The translations under genes were made by a program, and so were the position numbers. Shown one piece after another: positions 18,931 through 28,128 of a stretch of 64,000 bases of DNA; the first letter of the stretch is position 1, and each line of letters begins with the position of its first letter. The notes beneath the pieces were generated by a model. The model ran no database searches, had not been told where the DNA came from, and saw only the letters and a list, made by a program, of their open reading frames with translations. Source of the stretch: Candidatus Contubernalis alkalaceticus. GTDB taxonomy: Bacteria; Bacillota; Dethiobacteria; SKNC01. Where the stretch lies: NCBI RefSeq assembly GCF_022558445.1, contig NZ_CP054699.1, positions 266,001-330,000 of the forward strand. Direction: 5' to 3'.

Positions 18931-19101
18931 GTGAACAAAAAAATAGTAAAAGAAGCTGTATTAAAAGCAAATTATGGCTTGAAGCTTGAGAGAAAAATTG
19001 TTGGTGTAAAATTTCTTTTTGATGAAGAAGAGTTTATAAATGCAAAAGCTAATAAACAGAATATTCAAAGGTTCTTTGAAATAGTGCTTTGCATAATTTG
19101 A
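18931..19101 (+). pseudogene. N-terminal fragment of a DUF169 protein
   Basis: From a GTG preceded by GAGGG, about 56 residues are encoded. The segment YGLKLERKIVGVKFLFDEEEF matches the start of DUF169 proteins, which are normally four times longer. Translation ends in TGA with no recognisable continuation in the next 100 bases. I read it as a truncated remnant, although a short real peptide is possible. Base composition turns AT-rich here compared with the operon upstream, suggesting the edge of an acquired or rearranged segment. Confidence 0.5.
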
Positions 19102-19206
19102 GTAAGGAATATAAGGTTGTTTTGTAAAGTAAATCGAAGACTAAATTAAATATTTTTGACAGGGATTATAAAAATAAGCAAACATGATAAGGAGTGTTTC
19201 ATGTAG

Positions 19207-20253
19207 GTGGACAAACCAATATCATTTGAAAAATTGAATTTGTCATCAAAAAAGCCTGATAGAGTTAGAGTAGGTGTTTCTGCTTTTGCTTATAGTGCTT
19301 ATGTTTCAGGTGTTCCTTTTAAGGAATTTTGCCTTGATCCACAAAAAGCAATGGATTTACAACTCTGGGTCTATGATCTTCATAAGATTGATGGGAAGCC
19401 ATCATATAGTATTCCACATTGGGGTGGATGGGATTTTGGAGGGGAGTTATTATTCCCCTCCTCTCCTAAGTATGCTAACCCATATTTAGTGAAGCGTCCT
19501 GTAAATAATGCTAATGATATTCAAAAACTTGAAATTCCAAAAATCCAAATGGCTCCTTTTGCCAGCAGAAAGTTTAAATTTTCAAAAATATCAATAGATA
19601 AGGGATTTGGCGTGTCATTACCTGCCGGGTCACCTTTAGGAATAACAGGGTCTATCTTAGGACCTGAATTATTGCTGCGTTGGTTTCATAAGGAACCAAG
19701 TTTGGTGCACCACATTTTAAGACTATCAACTGATTATATATTAGAAATATCCAGAGAACTAATTAAAGAATTTGGAGCTGAGAACTGTTCGGCTTTTTCT
19801 ACTTACCCTTGGGAGTGTCATTCTTTAGTGTCGCCAATAATATTTGAAAAATTTAGCCTGCCATATGTTATAGAAATACATAAAACCTTAATTCAGCTTG
19901 GAATTAAAAAGTGGGTAATTCATTTGTGCGGTGACCATAAAAAAAATCTTTGTTACTGGGTTAATGAAATCCCATTACTATCCGGAACTGTTTTTACTAT
20001 TGGGCATGAAATGGATATTAAAGAAACAGCGGATATTTTTGGTGAACAATGTATCATAGGTGGTAATCTGTCAACATCTTTGCTTCAGATGGGTAATCCT
20101 CAACAGGTTTTTCTAGAAGCGGGGGCTATTTTAAAAAAAATGATGCATAATCCAGAGGGTTTTATTCTAATGCCTTCCTGTACAATATCTCCCACTACCC
20201 CACCAGTAAATCTACATGCGATGATAAAAGCGGCCAGAGAATTTAAATTGTAA
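19207..20253 (+). CDS. URO-D superfamily protein, putative corrinoid-dependent methyltransferase (type I, copy 1)
   Basis: This 348-residue TIM-barrel protein belongs to the uroporphyrinogen decarboxylase superfamily, which includes MtaA/MtbA methyltransferases. It retains a zinc-type site: His239 and Cys241 in IHLCGDH and Cys325 in MPSCTIS. HemE-type arginines are not evident, so haem synthesis is unlikely. With the genes at 28129 and 49491 it forms a distinct subgroup sharing GGWDFGGEL or a close variant and PAGSPLGI-like segments. The start is odd. AAGGAG is ideally spaced from an ATG at 19201, but that ATG is followed at once by TAG. I use the GTG after it. A corrinoid protein gene lies 1.6 kb downstream. 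Confidence 0.8.
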   Translation: MDKPISFEKLNLSSKKPDRVRVGVSAFAYSAYVSGVPFKEFCLDPQKAMDLQLWVYDLHKIDGKPSYSIPHWGGWDFGGELLFPSSPKYANPYLVKRPVNNANDIQKLEIPKIQMAPFASRKFKFSKISIDKGFGVSLPAGSPLGITGSILGPELLLRWFHKEPSLVHHILRLSTDYILEISRELIKEFGAENCSAFSTYPWECHSLVSPIIFEKFSLPYVIEIHKTLIQLGIKKWVIHLCGDHKKNLCYWVNEIPLLSGTVFTIGHEMDIKETADIFGEQCIIGGNLSTSLLQMGNPQQVFLEAGAILKKMMHNPEGFILMPSCTISPTTPPVNLHAMIKAAREFKL

Positions 20254-20285
20254 CTTTTGTAAAAAAAAGTGGGAGAATCAAAACT

Positions 20286-21671
20286 ATGGGTGATTATAGT
20301 GATTATCTAGGGACAGAAAAGATTACAAAATTATTAATGAAAATGTCGGTTCCTGCTACGGTGGCCATGATGGTACAGGCTCTTTATAATATCGTAGATA
20401 CTATATTTGTAGGTAGAACCGTTGGGATTATGGGTATTGCAGGCCTTACTATTGTTTTTCCAATTCAAATGTTAATACTGGCCTTTGCCCAGTCTATAGG
20501 AGTTAGCGGCTCATCTATTATCTCCAGGAATCTCGGAGCCAGTAATATTAATAGGGCACATATTACCTTTACTAATGTCCTCTCTCTAGTTATTATATTG
20601 AGTGCTATTTTAATATTGATATTGTCACTGTTTATGATACCTGTTTTAAGAGTATTTGGAGCTACGGGTACTATTTTACCTTACTCAAAAGAATATCTTG
20701 AAATAATTATAATTGGGATTCCGTTTTTTGTTTTTGCTGTTGCTGGAAATAATATTTCCAGGGCCGAAGGTAATCCTAAAGTTGCTATGAATACAATGTT
20801 AATATCTGCTGGATTAAATACAGTGTTGGATATATTGTTTATTTTTGGTTTTGGAATGGGAATAAGGGGGGCAGCATTGGCAACTGTAATTGCTCAGGTA
20901 AGCATGGCGCTGTACCTTGGATATTATTTTTTTGGAGGAAAAAGTTCACTAAAGCTCAAGTTGGAGAAAATAAAAATTGAGTGGAATTTACTAAGAGAAA
21001 TTCTGTCATTAGGAACCAGTTCCTTTGCCCGTCAAGCATCAGCAAGTTTTATGATAGTTTTAATAAACAATATAATAGTTATCTATGCAGGTGATATTAC
21101 TATAGCTGCTTATGGTGCTGTGAACCGCTTGGTAATGTTTGCGTATATGCCCATGTTTGGCATTGTACAGGGGCTACAACCTATTGTAGGGTATAATTAT
21201 GGTTCCTGTCAGTTTAGCCGGGTAGTTGAATCTGTAAAGCTTTCCTTTAAGACTACTACGGCTATATCATTATTTACCTTTTTAGCCTTCATGTTCATTC
21301 CAGAACAGCTTATCTCTATATTTAGTAGCGATAAAGAATTAAATATAATTGGTATTGAAGCGCTTAGAATTATTTCTATTGCCCTACCTCTAGTGGGATT
21401 TCAACTTGTTGGAGCGGGCTTTTATCAGGCTTTAGGAAAAGCTGTTCCAGCCTTTCTACTTGCTACCTCCCGTCAGGTCCTTTTTTTTGTCCCAATTGTT
21501 TTAGTTCTTCCTGCTTTTTTTGGACTCAAGGGGATATGGTTTTCCTTCCCCATAGCTGATATTCTTGCTTTCCTGTTAACTGTATTTTTAGTTAAAGGAG
21601 AAATAAAAAATCTTAATTCAGAGTTTATAAACCTAAAAGTGGCGAAAGAAGCTGTTTATTCTGATTGTTAG
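20286..21671 (+). CDS. MATE family efflux transporter
   Basis: This 461-residue integral membrane protein has about 12 hydrophobic segments in two homologous halves, typical of MATE/NorM-like Na+- or H+-coupled exporters. The N-terminus KITKLLMKMSVPATVAMMVQALYNIVDTIFVG is a standard MATE opening. It follows the URO-D gene by 32 bases with a GGGAG ribosome binding site, so it is probably cotranscribed and could export a demethylated product. That role is inference. Substrate unknown. Confidence 0.88.
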   Translation: MGDYSDYLGTEKITKLLMKMSVPATVAMMVQALYNIVDTIFVGRTVGIMGIAGLTIVFPIQMLILAFAQSIGVSGSSIISRNLGASNINRAHITFTNVLSLVIILSAILILILSLFMIPVLRVFGATGTILPYSKEYLEIIIIGIPFFVFAVAGNNISRAEGNPKVAMNTMLISAGLNTVLDILFIFGFGMGIRGAALATVIAQVSMALYLGYYFFGGKSSLKLKLEKIKIEWNLLREILSLGTSSFARQASASFMIVLINNIIVIYAGDITIAAYGAVNRLVMFAYMPMFGIVQGLQPIVGYNYGSCQFSRVVESVKLSFKTTTAISLFTFLAFMFIPEQLISIFSSDKELNIIGIEALRIISIALPLVGFQLVGAGFYQALGKAVPAFLLATSRQVLFFVPIVLVLPAFFGLKGIWFSFPIADILAFLLTVFLVKGEIKNLNSEFINLKVAKEAVYSDC

Positions 21672-21727
21672 TTAAGTATGTTTTCTATTGTCTAATATTA
21701 CAGCGAAAACTGGCAAATAAGCGGTGC

Positions 21728-21764
21728 CACGGGGACGGTAACAGACGGTTATAGCGTCCCCGTG
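21728..21764. repeat. GC-rich intergenic hairpin
   Basis: A perfect 10-base stem CACGGGGACG/CGTCCCCGTG with further pairing inside (GTAAC with GTTAT). It stands out from its AT-rich surroundings and has no T-tract. It resembles the dispersed hairpin repeats found between genes in Clostridia. I see no second copy in this window. Confidence 0.5.
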
Positions 21765-21883
21765 ACTTAGCGGTGTAGTTCACAATAAGTAACCTTTTTC
21801 TGTAGTACTAAAAAAGTAATTATTTTATACATTACCTTACTTGAGAAAAGTATTTTCTTTTTATGAAAGGAGAAAAGTTATCT

Positions 21884-22561
21884 ATGAGAAGAGAAAAAGA
21901 ATTATTAGAGGAATTAAAGAAGGGTGTAATTCATTATGATGAAGAAAAGGTAGCTGCAGCAGCAGAAGCAGTCATACAGGAAGGATTCAATGCTTACGAA
22001 GCGATTTTTGAGGGATTAGTTTCTGGAATGGAAGAGGTTGGTCGACTGTATGAAGAACAGGAGTATTTTGTTCCGGAAATGCTGCTATGTTCTGATGCAA
22101 TGTATATTGGCCTTAATATACTTAGACCCCATATAGATCGCAATGAGTATGGAATTACAGGAATAGCAATCATAGGTGTAGTTCAGGGAGATGTTCATGA
22201 CATTGGCAAAAACATAGTTAAGATAATGTTTGATGTTGCCGGTTTTGAGGTACATGATTTAGGAACAGATGTACCTCTAGAGGCATTTGTAGAAAAGCAG
22301 TTAAACACTGAAGCGGATTTAGTATGCCTTTCTGCCATGATGACCACCTCCATGATTGGGATGAAGGATATTATTCAAATGATAAAGGAGAAAAGTCCAA
22401 ATGCCAAAATATTAATTGGCGGTGCACCTGTGACAGAAGAAATAGCTGTTCGCTTTGGAGCTGATGGTTATTCCGATGATGCCCATAATGCTTTAAAAAC
22501 AGCCATAAGTATATTAAGTACGTTAAAAGAAATACAGCGGGAAAAACATGGTAATAAATAA
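21884..22561 (+). CDS. MtaC-like corrinoid (B12-binding) methyl-carrier protein, copy 1
   Basis: This protein of about 225 residues has a four-helix cap domain (1-90; MEEVGRLYEEQEYFVPEMLLCSDAM) and a Rossmann-like B12 domain with the lower-ligand motif GDVHDIGKN (His105). This is the signature of base-off/His-on methyl carriers such as MtaC and MtbC. It should shuttle a methyl group between URO-D-type methyltransferases. I prefer the ATG preceded by AAAGGAG over the ATG seven codons upstream. It is followed by a strong terminator. The nearest methyltransferase genes are at 19207 and 28129. Confidence 0.9.
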   Translation: MRREKELLEELKKGVIHYDEEKVAAAAEAVIQEGFNAYEAIFEGLVSGMEEVGRLYEEQEYFVPEMLLCSDAMYIGLNILRPHIDRNEYGITGIAIIGVVQGDVHDIGKNIVKIMFDVAGFEVHDLGTDVPLEAFVEKQLNTEADLVCLSAMMTTSMIGMKDIIQMIKEKSPNAKILIGGAPVTEEIAVRFGADGYSDDAHNALKTAISILSTLKEIQREKHGNK

Positions 22562-22571
22562 GTGGCAAGTT

Positions 22572-22613
22572 AAATGGTGCTTTTCATCTGTTCAATGAAG
22601 CATCATTTTATTT
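22572..22613 (+). terminator. Terminator after corrinoid protein gene
   Basis: ATGGTGCTT pairs with AAGCATCAT, with inner TTCAT/ATGAA pairing, and is followed by TTTTATTTT. It begins about 10 bases after the stop codon. Confidence 0.75.
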
Positions 22614-23101
22614 TAAAGAAAATCGCTTATATAAGCTGTTGTATCAAAAGACTGTAAGAGAAAGATGAATCTATGCTGCTGCTCATTAATTAATAAGCTT
22701 TATAGGGAGGTCTAACGTAACTTTTATATATTAATTGTTATACAGAGGGCTAACCATTATAACAAACAGTAATAAAAGGTATAAAGGAAAATGCAAAAAA
22801 TTGTCGAAATTATATGGAGCGGAGACAGGTGTTAGTAAAAATAGTAAATTGAACACGTGGCTATTATAGCATTTACACTGACCTCGTTAAATCTGAAACT
22901 ATTGGGTGAATGTTTCTATGAAGAGAGCGAATTTGTTTGTTTCTTAGATCCTGCCAGGTGTTGGAAAGTGGCCACTTTAGATTATAATTGCAGAAACTAA
23001 AAAAGTGAACCCTAGAAAAATAACAGTTCATGAAGGAAGGTGAAGAGTCAGGGGTTTAGGTATGAGCTAAATAAAAATCGTTGGTAAGGGGGTTAAATGT
23101 T
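22614..23101. other. Long leader region of the NitT/TauT-like module
   Basis: Apart from the shared upstream element at 22759-22811, this region of nearly 500 bases has no recognisable gene. It contains a small perfect palindrome, AGTGGCCACT, near 22970. The length downstream of the element is much greater than at the other two strong copies. Confidence 0.4.
22759..22811 (+). promoter_or_regulatory. Shared upstream element, copy A, with Spo0A-box-like motif
   Basis: ATAACAAACAGTAATA, five variable bases, TATAAAGGA, then an A-rich stretch and TGTCGAA at 22802-22808. Nearly the same arrangement recurs at 42123 and 49312. TGTCGAA equals the consensus Spo0A box. It lies about 290 bases before the NitT/TauT-like ATPase gene. 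Confidence 0.6.
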
Positions 23102-23947
23102 ATGAATAAAGCATTGGATATAAATGTGGTAGAAGAAAGAGTCATAAAACTTTGTGTTGAGAATATTACTGTTAGTTTTTCTTCTGCAAAAGGGCATGAT
23201 GTGTTGGCGCTTAAAAATCTTTCGTTGTGTGTTTATGACAAAGAGTTTCTTGCATTGATAGGTCCTAGTGGATGTGGCAAGAGCACTGTACTTAACGTAA
23301 TGGCCGGGCTTTTTTCACCAGATACTGGTAATATAACTATTGATGGTGAAGATGTTAACAGTATAAACTCGAAAATTGGTTATATATCTCAAATGGATAC
23401 TTTATTGCCATGGCGCACTGTAATCGAAAATGTAGCATTAGGTCTGGAATTAAAAAAAATACCCAAGAAAAATCGGTTTGAATTAGCATCAGATTTGATT
23501 AGCCAGATGGGGCTTAATGGATTTGAAAATAGTTACCCGCACGAGCTTTCTGGTGGAATGAGAAAGAGGGTCATGATTGCCAGGATACTAGCGATCGACC
23601 CAGAGGTGCTATTTATGGATGAACCATTTGGACCATTAGATGCATTCACCAAAGCAGTGCTGCAGGATGATATTTTAAGAATCTGGGAAAAAACAAAGAA
23701 AACAATAATTTATGTTACCCATGACCTATCGGAAGCTATTACTTTAGCAGATCGGATTTTATTAATCGGAGCAAGGCCGGGAGAAGTTATTGCTGAGTAT
23801 CCAATATTATTACCCCGTCCCAGAAAGACTATGGAGATAAAATTTAATACAGCTTTTATTAAAACTGAAGAAGATATATGGAAAAGATTAGAAAAAGAAA
23901 TTGTTAAAGCCAGGGAAGGAGCGGAAAATGAAAGAAAGGTTCACTAA
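23102..23947 (+). CDS. ABC transporter ATP-binding protein, NitT/TauT/SsuB-like
   Basis: This ATPase of about 281 residues has Walker A GPSGCGKST, signature LSGGMRKRVMIARIL, Walker B VLFMDEPFGPLD and the H-loop YVTHDLSEAI, all typical of the nitrate/sulfonate/taurine group. The start is the ATG after AAGGGGG, seven codons inside the longest frame. Its 3' end overlaps the permease gene by 20 bases. With the next two genes it forms an importer. Ligand unknown; the linked URO-D and corrinoid genes suggest a methylated compound. Confidence 0.88.
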   Translation: MNKALDINVVEERVIKLCVENITVSFSSAKGHDVLALKNLSLCVYDKEFLALIGPSGCGKSTVLNVMAGLFSPDTGNITIDGEDVNSINSKIGYISQMDTLLPWRTVIENVALGLELKKIPKKNRFELASDLISQMGLNGFENSYPHELSGGMRKRVMIARILAIDPEVLFMDEPFGPLDAFTKAVLQDDILRIWEKTKKTIIYVTHDLSEAITLADRILLIGARPGEVIAEYPILLPRPRKTMEIKFNTAFIKTEEDIWKRLEKEIVKAREGAENERKVH

Positions 23948-24707
23948 TTCGGTATCATCTTTATTAGGGACAGCATTGTTTGTAGCCACCTTTTTGTTTT
24001 TTTGGGAGTTTTCCGTTCAAAGTGGGAGAGTTGATCCGTTTTTTTTCAGTAGTCCCTCAATAATTGTATCTGACCTTATACGAATGCAGGAGAATGGTGA
24101 CATTACTAAGCATCTATTTGTTACGCTAAAAGAGGCCATGTGGGGACTATTTTATGGCGGAGTTTTGGGAACAGTGTCAGGTTTTATTTTTGGTGCTAGT
24201 AAAAGAATCAGCAAGATGTTTTTGCCAATTATGGTTGGTCTAAATGGCTTGCCCAAGCTTGCTTTAGGCCCCCTTTTAATTTTCTGGTTTGGAATCGGAA
24301 TTGAATCCAAAATTGTCATGTCAGCTGTAATGGTTTTTTTCCCCTTTTTATTTAATATATATGCCGGGTACAGAGATGTAGATATCTCGCTGATTAATAC
24401 AGTTAGAATGATGGGTGGAACTACATTTCAAATCATTACCAAAGTGATTTGGCCTGCCTGTATGCCGTGGTTGATGGTTAGTATACGAACAGGACTGGGA
24501 ATGTCAATTCTTGGCGCAATTGTGGGAGAATATATTGGATCTAACAGAGGACTTGGATGGATGATTCAAGATGCTGGTGGTACATACAATATTACACGGG
24601 TTTTATCCTGTATTTTTATCCTTATTGTTGTGATGGCTAGTTTTGACAGTGTTTATAAAGTTGTTGAACACAGAGTTATGCGCTGGAAACCTGCTGAAAA
24701 ACAGTAG
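23928..24707 (+). CDS. ABC transporter permease, NitT/TauT-like
   Basis: This permease of about 259 residues has six or so membrane segments and an EAA-like loop (INTVRMMGGTTFQIITKVIWPA). ATG with AAGGAG nine bases upstream is the preferred start, overlapping the ATPase gene. Its last 20 residues (YKVVEHRVMRWKPAEKQ) are duplicated as a scar at 29192-29257, in front of the second binding protein gene. Confidence 0.88.
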   Translation: MKERFTNSVSSLLGTALFVATFLFFWEFSVQSGRVDPFFFSSPSIIVSDLIRMQENGDITKHLFVTLKEAMWGLFYGGVLGTVSGFIFGASKRISKMFLPIMVGLNGLPKLALGPLLIFWFGIGIESKIVMSAVMVFFPFLFNIYAGYRDVDISLINTVRMMGGTTFQIITKVIWPACMPWLMVSIRTGLGMSILGAIVGEYIGSNRGLGWMIQDAGGTYNITRVLSCIFILIVVMASFDSVYKVVEHRVMRWKPAEKQ

Positions 24708-24734
24708 GAATTAAATAAGAAAGTAGGTAGAAAA

Positions 24735-25772
24735 ATGAGAAAGTTATTATATGTCTTAGTGATTCTAAGCGTTTTATTGACAATGTTGGTTGGGTGTGGA
24801 AATGATACCACTGCACCGAATAATGACCAGCAAACAGCCTCGTTACAGGAAATTGTGATTACTGAACCTGCTAGAGGAATACTCTGGGCACCTGTATATT
24901 TAGCTCAGACTTTAGGTTTTTTTGAGGAGGCAGGAATTAGTGTTGATTTTCAAACGATAAGTGGAGGCGATCCAGCGGCAGCAGTATTTTCTGGTGATGC
25001 ACAATTTGGTTTTAGAGGGGTTGAAATGCCCTTAATGGCCACAGAAGCCGGTCAGAATGTAAAAATTCTGGTATCTACTACACAGCGTTTTCCCTATGTA
25101 TTGATGGGGCAAGGACCGGATTTTACTACTGTGGAATCTTTAAGGGGACAAGTGGTAGCTGGTTCAACGCCCAGTGGCTCACCTACAGCGTGGGTTAAGG
25201 CTTGTCTAATACATTATGGATTAGATCCAGATAAGGATGTAGATCTTGTGATGACAAGTAGCAGTGGATTAATTGCTGCCATGAAAACTGGGGACGTTGT
25301 CGCATGTAACGGAAACAATGGATATACTATTCATACGCTAATTGAAAATGACGGAGTAATTTTAGTTGATGGTCGTGATATATCCATATTCAAAGAAATG
25401 ATGGGATCTGAAACATATGAAATGTTTATAATGTTTGCAACAGATGATTACATTGCAGAAAACCCTGAAACAGTACAGAAAGTTGTAACTGCAGTAGCCA
25501 AGGGCATTCAATGGATTAATGGGCATACAACTGAAGAAATTGTAGAAGCACTAGCTCCGCTTTTCCCAGACAGAGAGGAACAACTATTAATTGAGATAGA
25601 AAGCGCAAAAGAATATGATCAATTCACAGTGGATGGAAGGCATACGGAATCAGGATATCAAGCAGCGCTAAAACTTGCAAAAGGTGTTGGTGCTATTTCT
25701 AGCGATATATCTGCAGCTAAGATATATGATGAATCATTCTTGGAAAAAGCTTGGGAAGAACTTGAAAAATAA
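24735..25772 (+). CDS. NMT1/SsuA-like solute-binding lipoprotein, copy 1
   Basis: This 345-residue extracellular binding protein has a lipoprotein signal (LLTMLVGC) and the NMT1/TauA-type fold: EPARGILWAPVYLAQTLGFFEEAGI, then SGGDPAAAVFSGDAQFGF. It binds the ligand for the ATPase and permease just upstream. A second, strongly similar copy lies at 29286. Differences between copies cluster in the segment SSSGLIAAMKTGDVVACNGNNGY versus GPGIISALKTGDVVAGCGWNGS, which may line the binding pocket. Confidence 0.88.
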   Translation: MRKLLYVLVILSVLLTMLVGCGNDTTAPNNDQQTASLQEIVITEPARGILWAPVYLAQTLGFFEEAGISVDFQTISGGDPAAAVFSGDAQFGFRGVEMPLMATEAGQNVKILVSTTQRFPYVLMGQGPDFTTVESLRGQVVAGSTPSGSPTAWVKACLIHYGLDPDKDVDLVMTSSSGLIAAMKTGDVVACNGNNGYTIHTLIENDGVILVDGRDISIFKEMMGSETYEMFIMFATDDYIAENPETVQKVVTAVAKGIQWINGHTTEEIVEALAPLFPDREEQLLIEIESAKEYDQFTVDGRHTESGYQAALKLAKGVGAISSDISAAKIYDESFLEKAWEELEK

Positions 25773-25851
25773 ACATTGCCAATAACCTCTTGACGTATCT
25801 TTGAAGATGTTATTGAACAAAGAGAATTTTACTATAAACGGAGGTTTTGGA

Positions 25852-27939
25852 ATGAGTAAAAACATCGAAAAGAAAGCGGTTCTATCAGAAAGTATCCCTG
25901 GTGAGTCCTTCATAACTTCTTGTGAAATATGCAATGGTCTATGTTCACTGAATGTTTTGATAAGAGGGGAAGAGATTGTTAGAGTCAGTGGCCGGAAGGA
26001 ACATAGTGTCAGCAGGGGATACATTTGCCCTAAGGGCATGGCTGTTGATGAGATAATAAATGCGCCCGACAGAATAAAAACGCCTTTGATAAAAAAGAGT
26101 GGAGAAGAATGGCAGGCAGTGTCTCCAACTGATGCTTTAACATATATTGCTGAAAGGCTTAATACAATTAAAGAAAAATATGGAGCAGAAGCATTGGCGG
26201 TCCATGTGGGGAGAGCTGGAGTAAGGAAGGAGTTTACACATTATCTAAAAAGGTTTAGTGCTGCCTTTGGCTCACCGAATTTTTCAACGGCGGGAAGTCA
26301 CTGCCACCTGTCTAAAAAAATGGCCAACGAAATGACTTATGGCATTCTTCCAATTCCTGATTTTAAAAATAGCAGCTGCATAGTGCTGTGGGGTAGCAAT
26401 CCGGCTAAGTCTTCTCCATTGTTGATGAGAGATATTAATAAAGCTATGCAAAAAGGTTCGAGGTTGCTTGTAATCGATCCCAGGAATACTTCAACTACGT
26501 TGAAATCCGATCTTCACCTGCAAATCCGGCCGGGGACAGATGGTGCTCTGGCTTTGGCAATGCTGCACGTAATAATAAAGAATGAGCTATATAATAAAGA
26601 CTTTGTAAAAGATTGGACTATTGGTTTTAATCAGTTGGTTGACCTAGTTGTTAATTACACTCCTGAAAAGGTAGAATCAATAACATGGGTGCCTTCTGAA
26701 AAAATAATTGAAGCTGCTTACCTCTATGCAAAAAACACCCCAGCTTGTATTTCTGTGGGCATAGCGCTGGAGCTGCAGTCAAATGGTTTTCAAACCGCCA
26801 GGGCTATCTCTATTTTGCAGGCTATCTGTGGAAATCTCGACGTAGCAGGCGGGGTTCTATTTGCTCCACCGGCTGTACTTAATTCTTTAAAGATAGAAAA
26901 GGATGAAGCTGTTTCCAAGCCTGCTATAGGCCAGGAGGAGTATCCTTTGTTTTATAAATATAATAACAATGCCCAGGCAAATATTTTTGCCAGGGCAATA
27001 CTGGAGGGAAAGCCTTATCCGTTAAAGGCTATGATGGTAGCAGGAAGCAATTCAGTTCTGACCTGGCCTAATGCAGAAAGGGTTAAGAGGGCATTTTCTA
27101 GTCTGGAGTTTTTAGTGGTTGTAGAAAATTTCATGACAGAAACTGCAAAGCTTGCAGATGTGGTTTTTCCTGTTAACACTTTTTTAAGCAGAGATGAGTT
27201 ATGTGATTTTGCCAGCTTAAAAGGGATGCCTAGACTTTGTCTTTCACCAAAGATAAAAGAGGAGCCAGTAATGACTGACTGGGAATTATGTAAAAAACTT
27301 GCAGTAGAAATGGGTCTTGGAAAATATTTTACCTGGGAAAATGAAGTGGAAGCATTAAATTACAGGTTGAAACCGCTAGGAATCAGCGTTGAAAAATTAA
27401 AGCAGCGTTTAGACGAGGGTTATGAATATAAAGTCAAGGAGGAAAAAAAATACTTAAAGTCTGGTTTTAGTACTTCATCAGGTAAGGTTGAAATATATTC
27501 AGAAGAATTGAAAGAATATGGCTATGATCCTCTCCCTTTTTATAACGAACCGGCAGAAAGCCCTGTATCAACACCACAATTGTACGGTGAATACCCCTTG
27601 ATACTAACTTCCGGAGCCAGGACCATGGCGTATATGCATTCCCGTTTTCATAACATTCCATCTCTTAGGCAGTTAGAACCGGAACCGGAATTAGAGGTGC
27701 ATGGGGATACTGCTAACAGCCTTGGAATTGAGGACAGAGAGCTGATATTTGTAGAGTCTCCCCGGGGAAGAATACAAATAAGGGTCAAGATTACTGACAA
27801 TATTCTTCCGGGAGTAATATCCATTCCCCATGGCTGGGATGAATCTAATGCTAATAATTTAACGGATGATGAAGCTTTGGACCCGGTTTCAGGTTTCCCC
27901 CCGGATCGCTCCTTTTTGGCCAGGATATTAAAAAAATAA
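25852..27939 (+). CDS. Molybdopterin (Mo/W-bis-PGD) enzyme, acetylene-hydratase/thiosulfate-reductase-like branch
   Basis: This cytoplasmic DMSO-reductase-family enzyme of about 695 residues has an N-terminal [4Fe-4S] motif CEICNGLC...CPKG and a probable Cys metal ligand in AGSHCHLSKKMA. Its C-terminal half resembles acetylene hydratase (SSGKVEIYSEELKEYGYDPLPFYNEP). However, the residue after the second cluster Cys, a catalytic Asp in acetylene hydratase, is Asn here. Hydration of acetylene is therefore doubtful and the reaction is unknown. There is no Tat signal. I chose the ATG after CGGAGG rather than the first ATG at 25801. A CAATAAC/GTTATTG hairpin (25780-25815) precedes it. It lies between an importer and a URO-D gene, so it may act on the imported compound. 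Confidence 0.8.
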   Translation: MSKNIEKKAVLSESIPGESFITSCEICNGLCSLNVLIRGEEIVRVSGRKEHSVSRGYICPKGMAVDEIINAPDRIKTPLIKKSGEEWQAVSPTDALTYIAERLNTIKEKYGAEALAVHVGRAGVRKEFTHYLKRFSAAFGSPNFSTAGSHCHLSKKMANEMTYGILPIPDFKNSSCIVLWGSNPAKSSPLLMRDINKAMQKGSRLLVIDPRNTSTTLKSDLHLQIRPGTDGALALAMLHVIIKNELYNKDFVKDWTIGFNQLVDLVVNYTPEKVESITWVPSEKIIEAAYLYAKNTPACISVGIALELQSNGFQTARAISILQAICGNLDVAGGVLFAPPAVLNSLKIEKDEAVSKPAIGQEEYPLFYKYNNNAQANIFARAILEGKPYPLKAMMVAGSNSVLTWPNAERVKRAFSSLEFLVVVENFMTETAKLADVVFPVNTFLSRDELCDFASLKGMPRLCLSPKIKEEPVMTDWELCKKLAVEMGLGKYFTWENEVEALNYRLKPLGISVEKLKQRLDEGYEYKVKEEKKYLKSGFSTSSGKVEIYSEELKEYGYDPLPFYNEPAESPVSTPQLYGEYPLILTSGARTMAYMHSRFHNIPSLRQLEPEPELEVHGDTANSLGIEDRELIFVESPRGRIQIRVKITDNILPGVISIPHGWDESNANNLTDDEALDPVSGFPPDRSFLARILKK

Positions 27940-28128
27940 ATAACGCAAAAAAGAACAAAGCATTATTCTATTGATAAAAAGGATTCCATATTAACCTTTA
28001 TGTCAGTCACGAGTATATTGGATTAAGATAAAGCAGAACCGATAATAAAACTGTTTTATGAAAAATATAGATGAGTCGTTCCTATTAAATGAGCCTAATT
28101 AAATATGGTAAATAGTTTGGAGGTACTT

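Noticed and set aside
19201-19206. Pyrrolysine at the TAG after ATG
   Set aside because: It is a single amber at codon 2 with a usable GTG next to it; no MttB/MtmB-type enzymes or pyl genes are seen in the window.
22802-22808. Direct evidence for sporulation control from TGTCGAA
   Set aside because: A seven-base match alone is weak. Only its conserved placement in three copies of a longer element is reported, and Spo0A binding remains untested.
25852-27939. Acetylene hydratase proper
   Set aside because: The Asp following the second cluster Cys is Asn, and there is no acetylene-metabolism neighbour.
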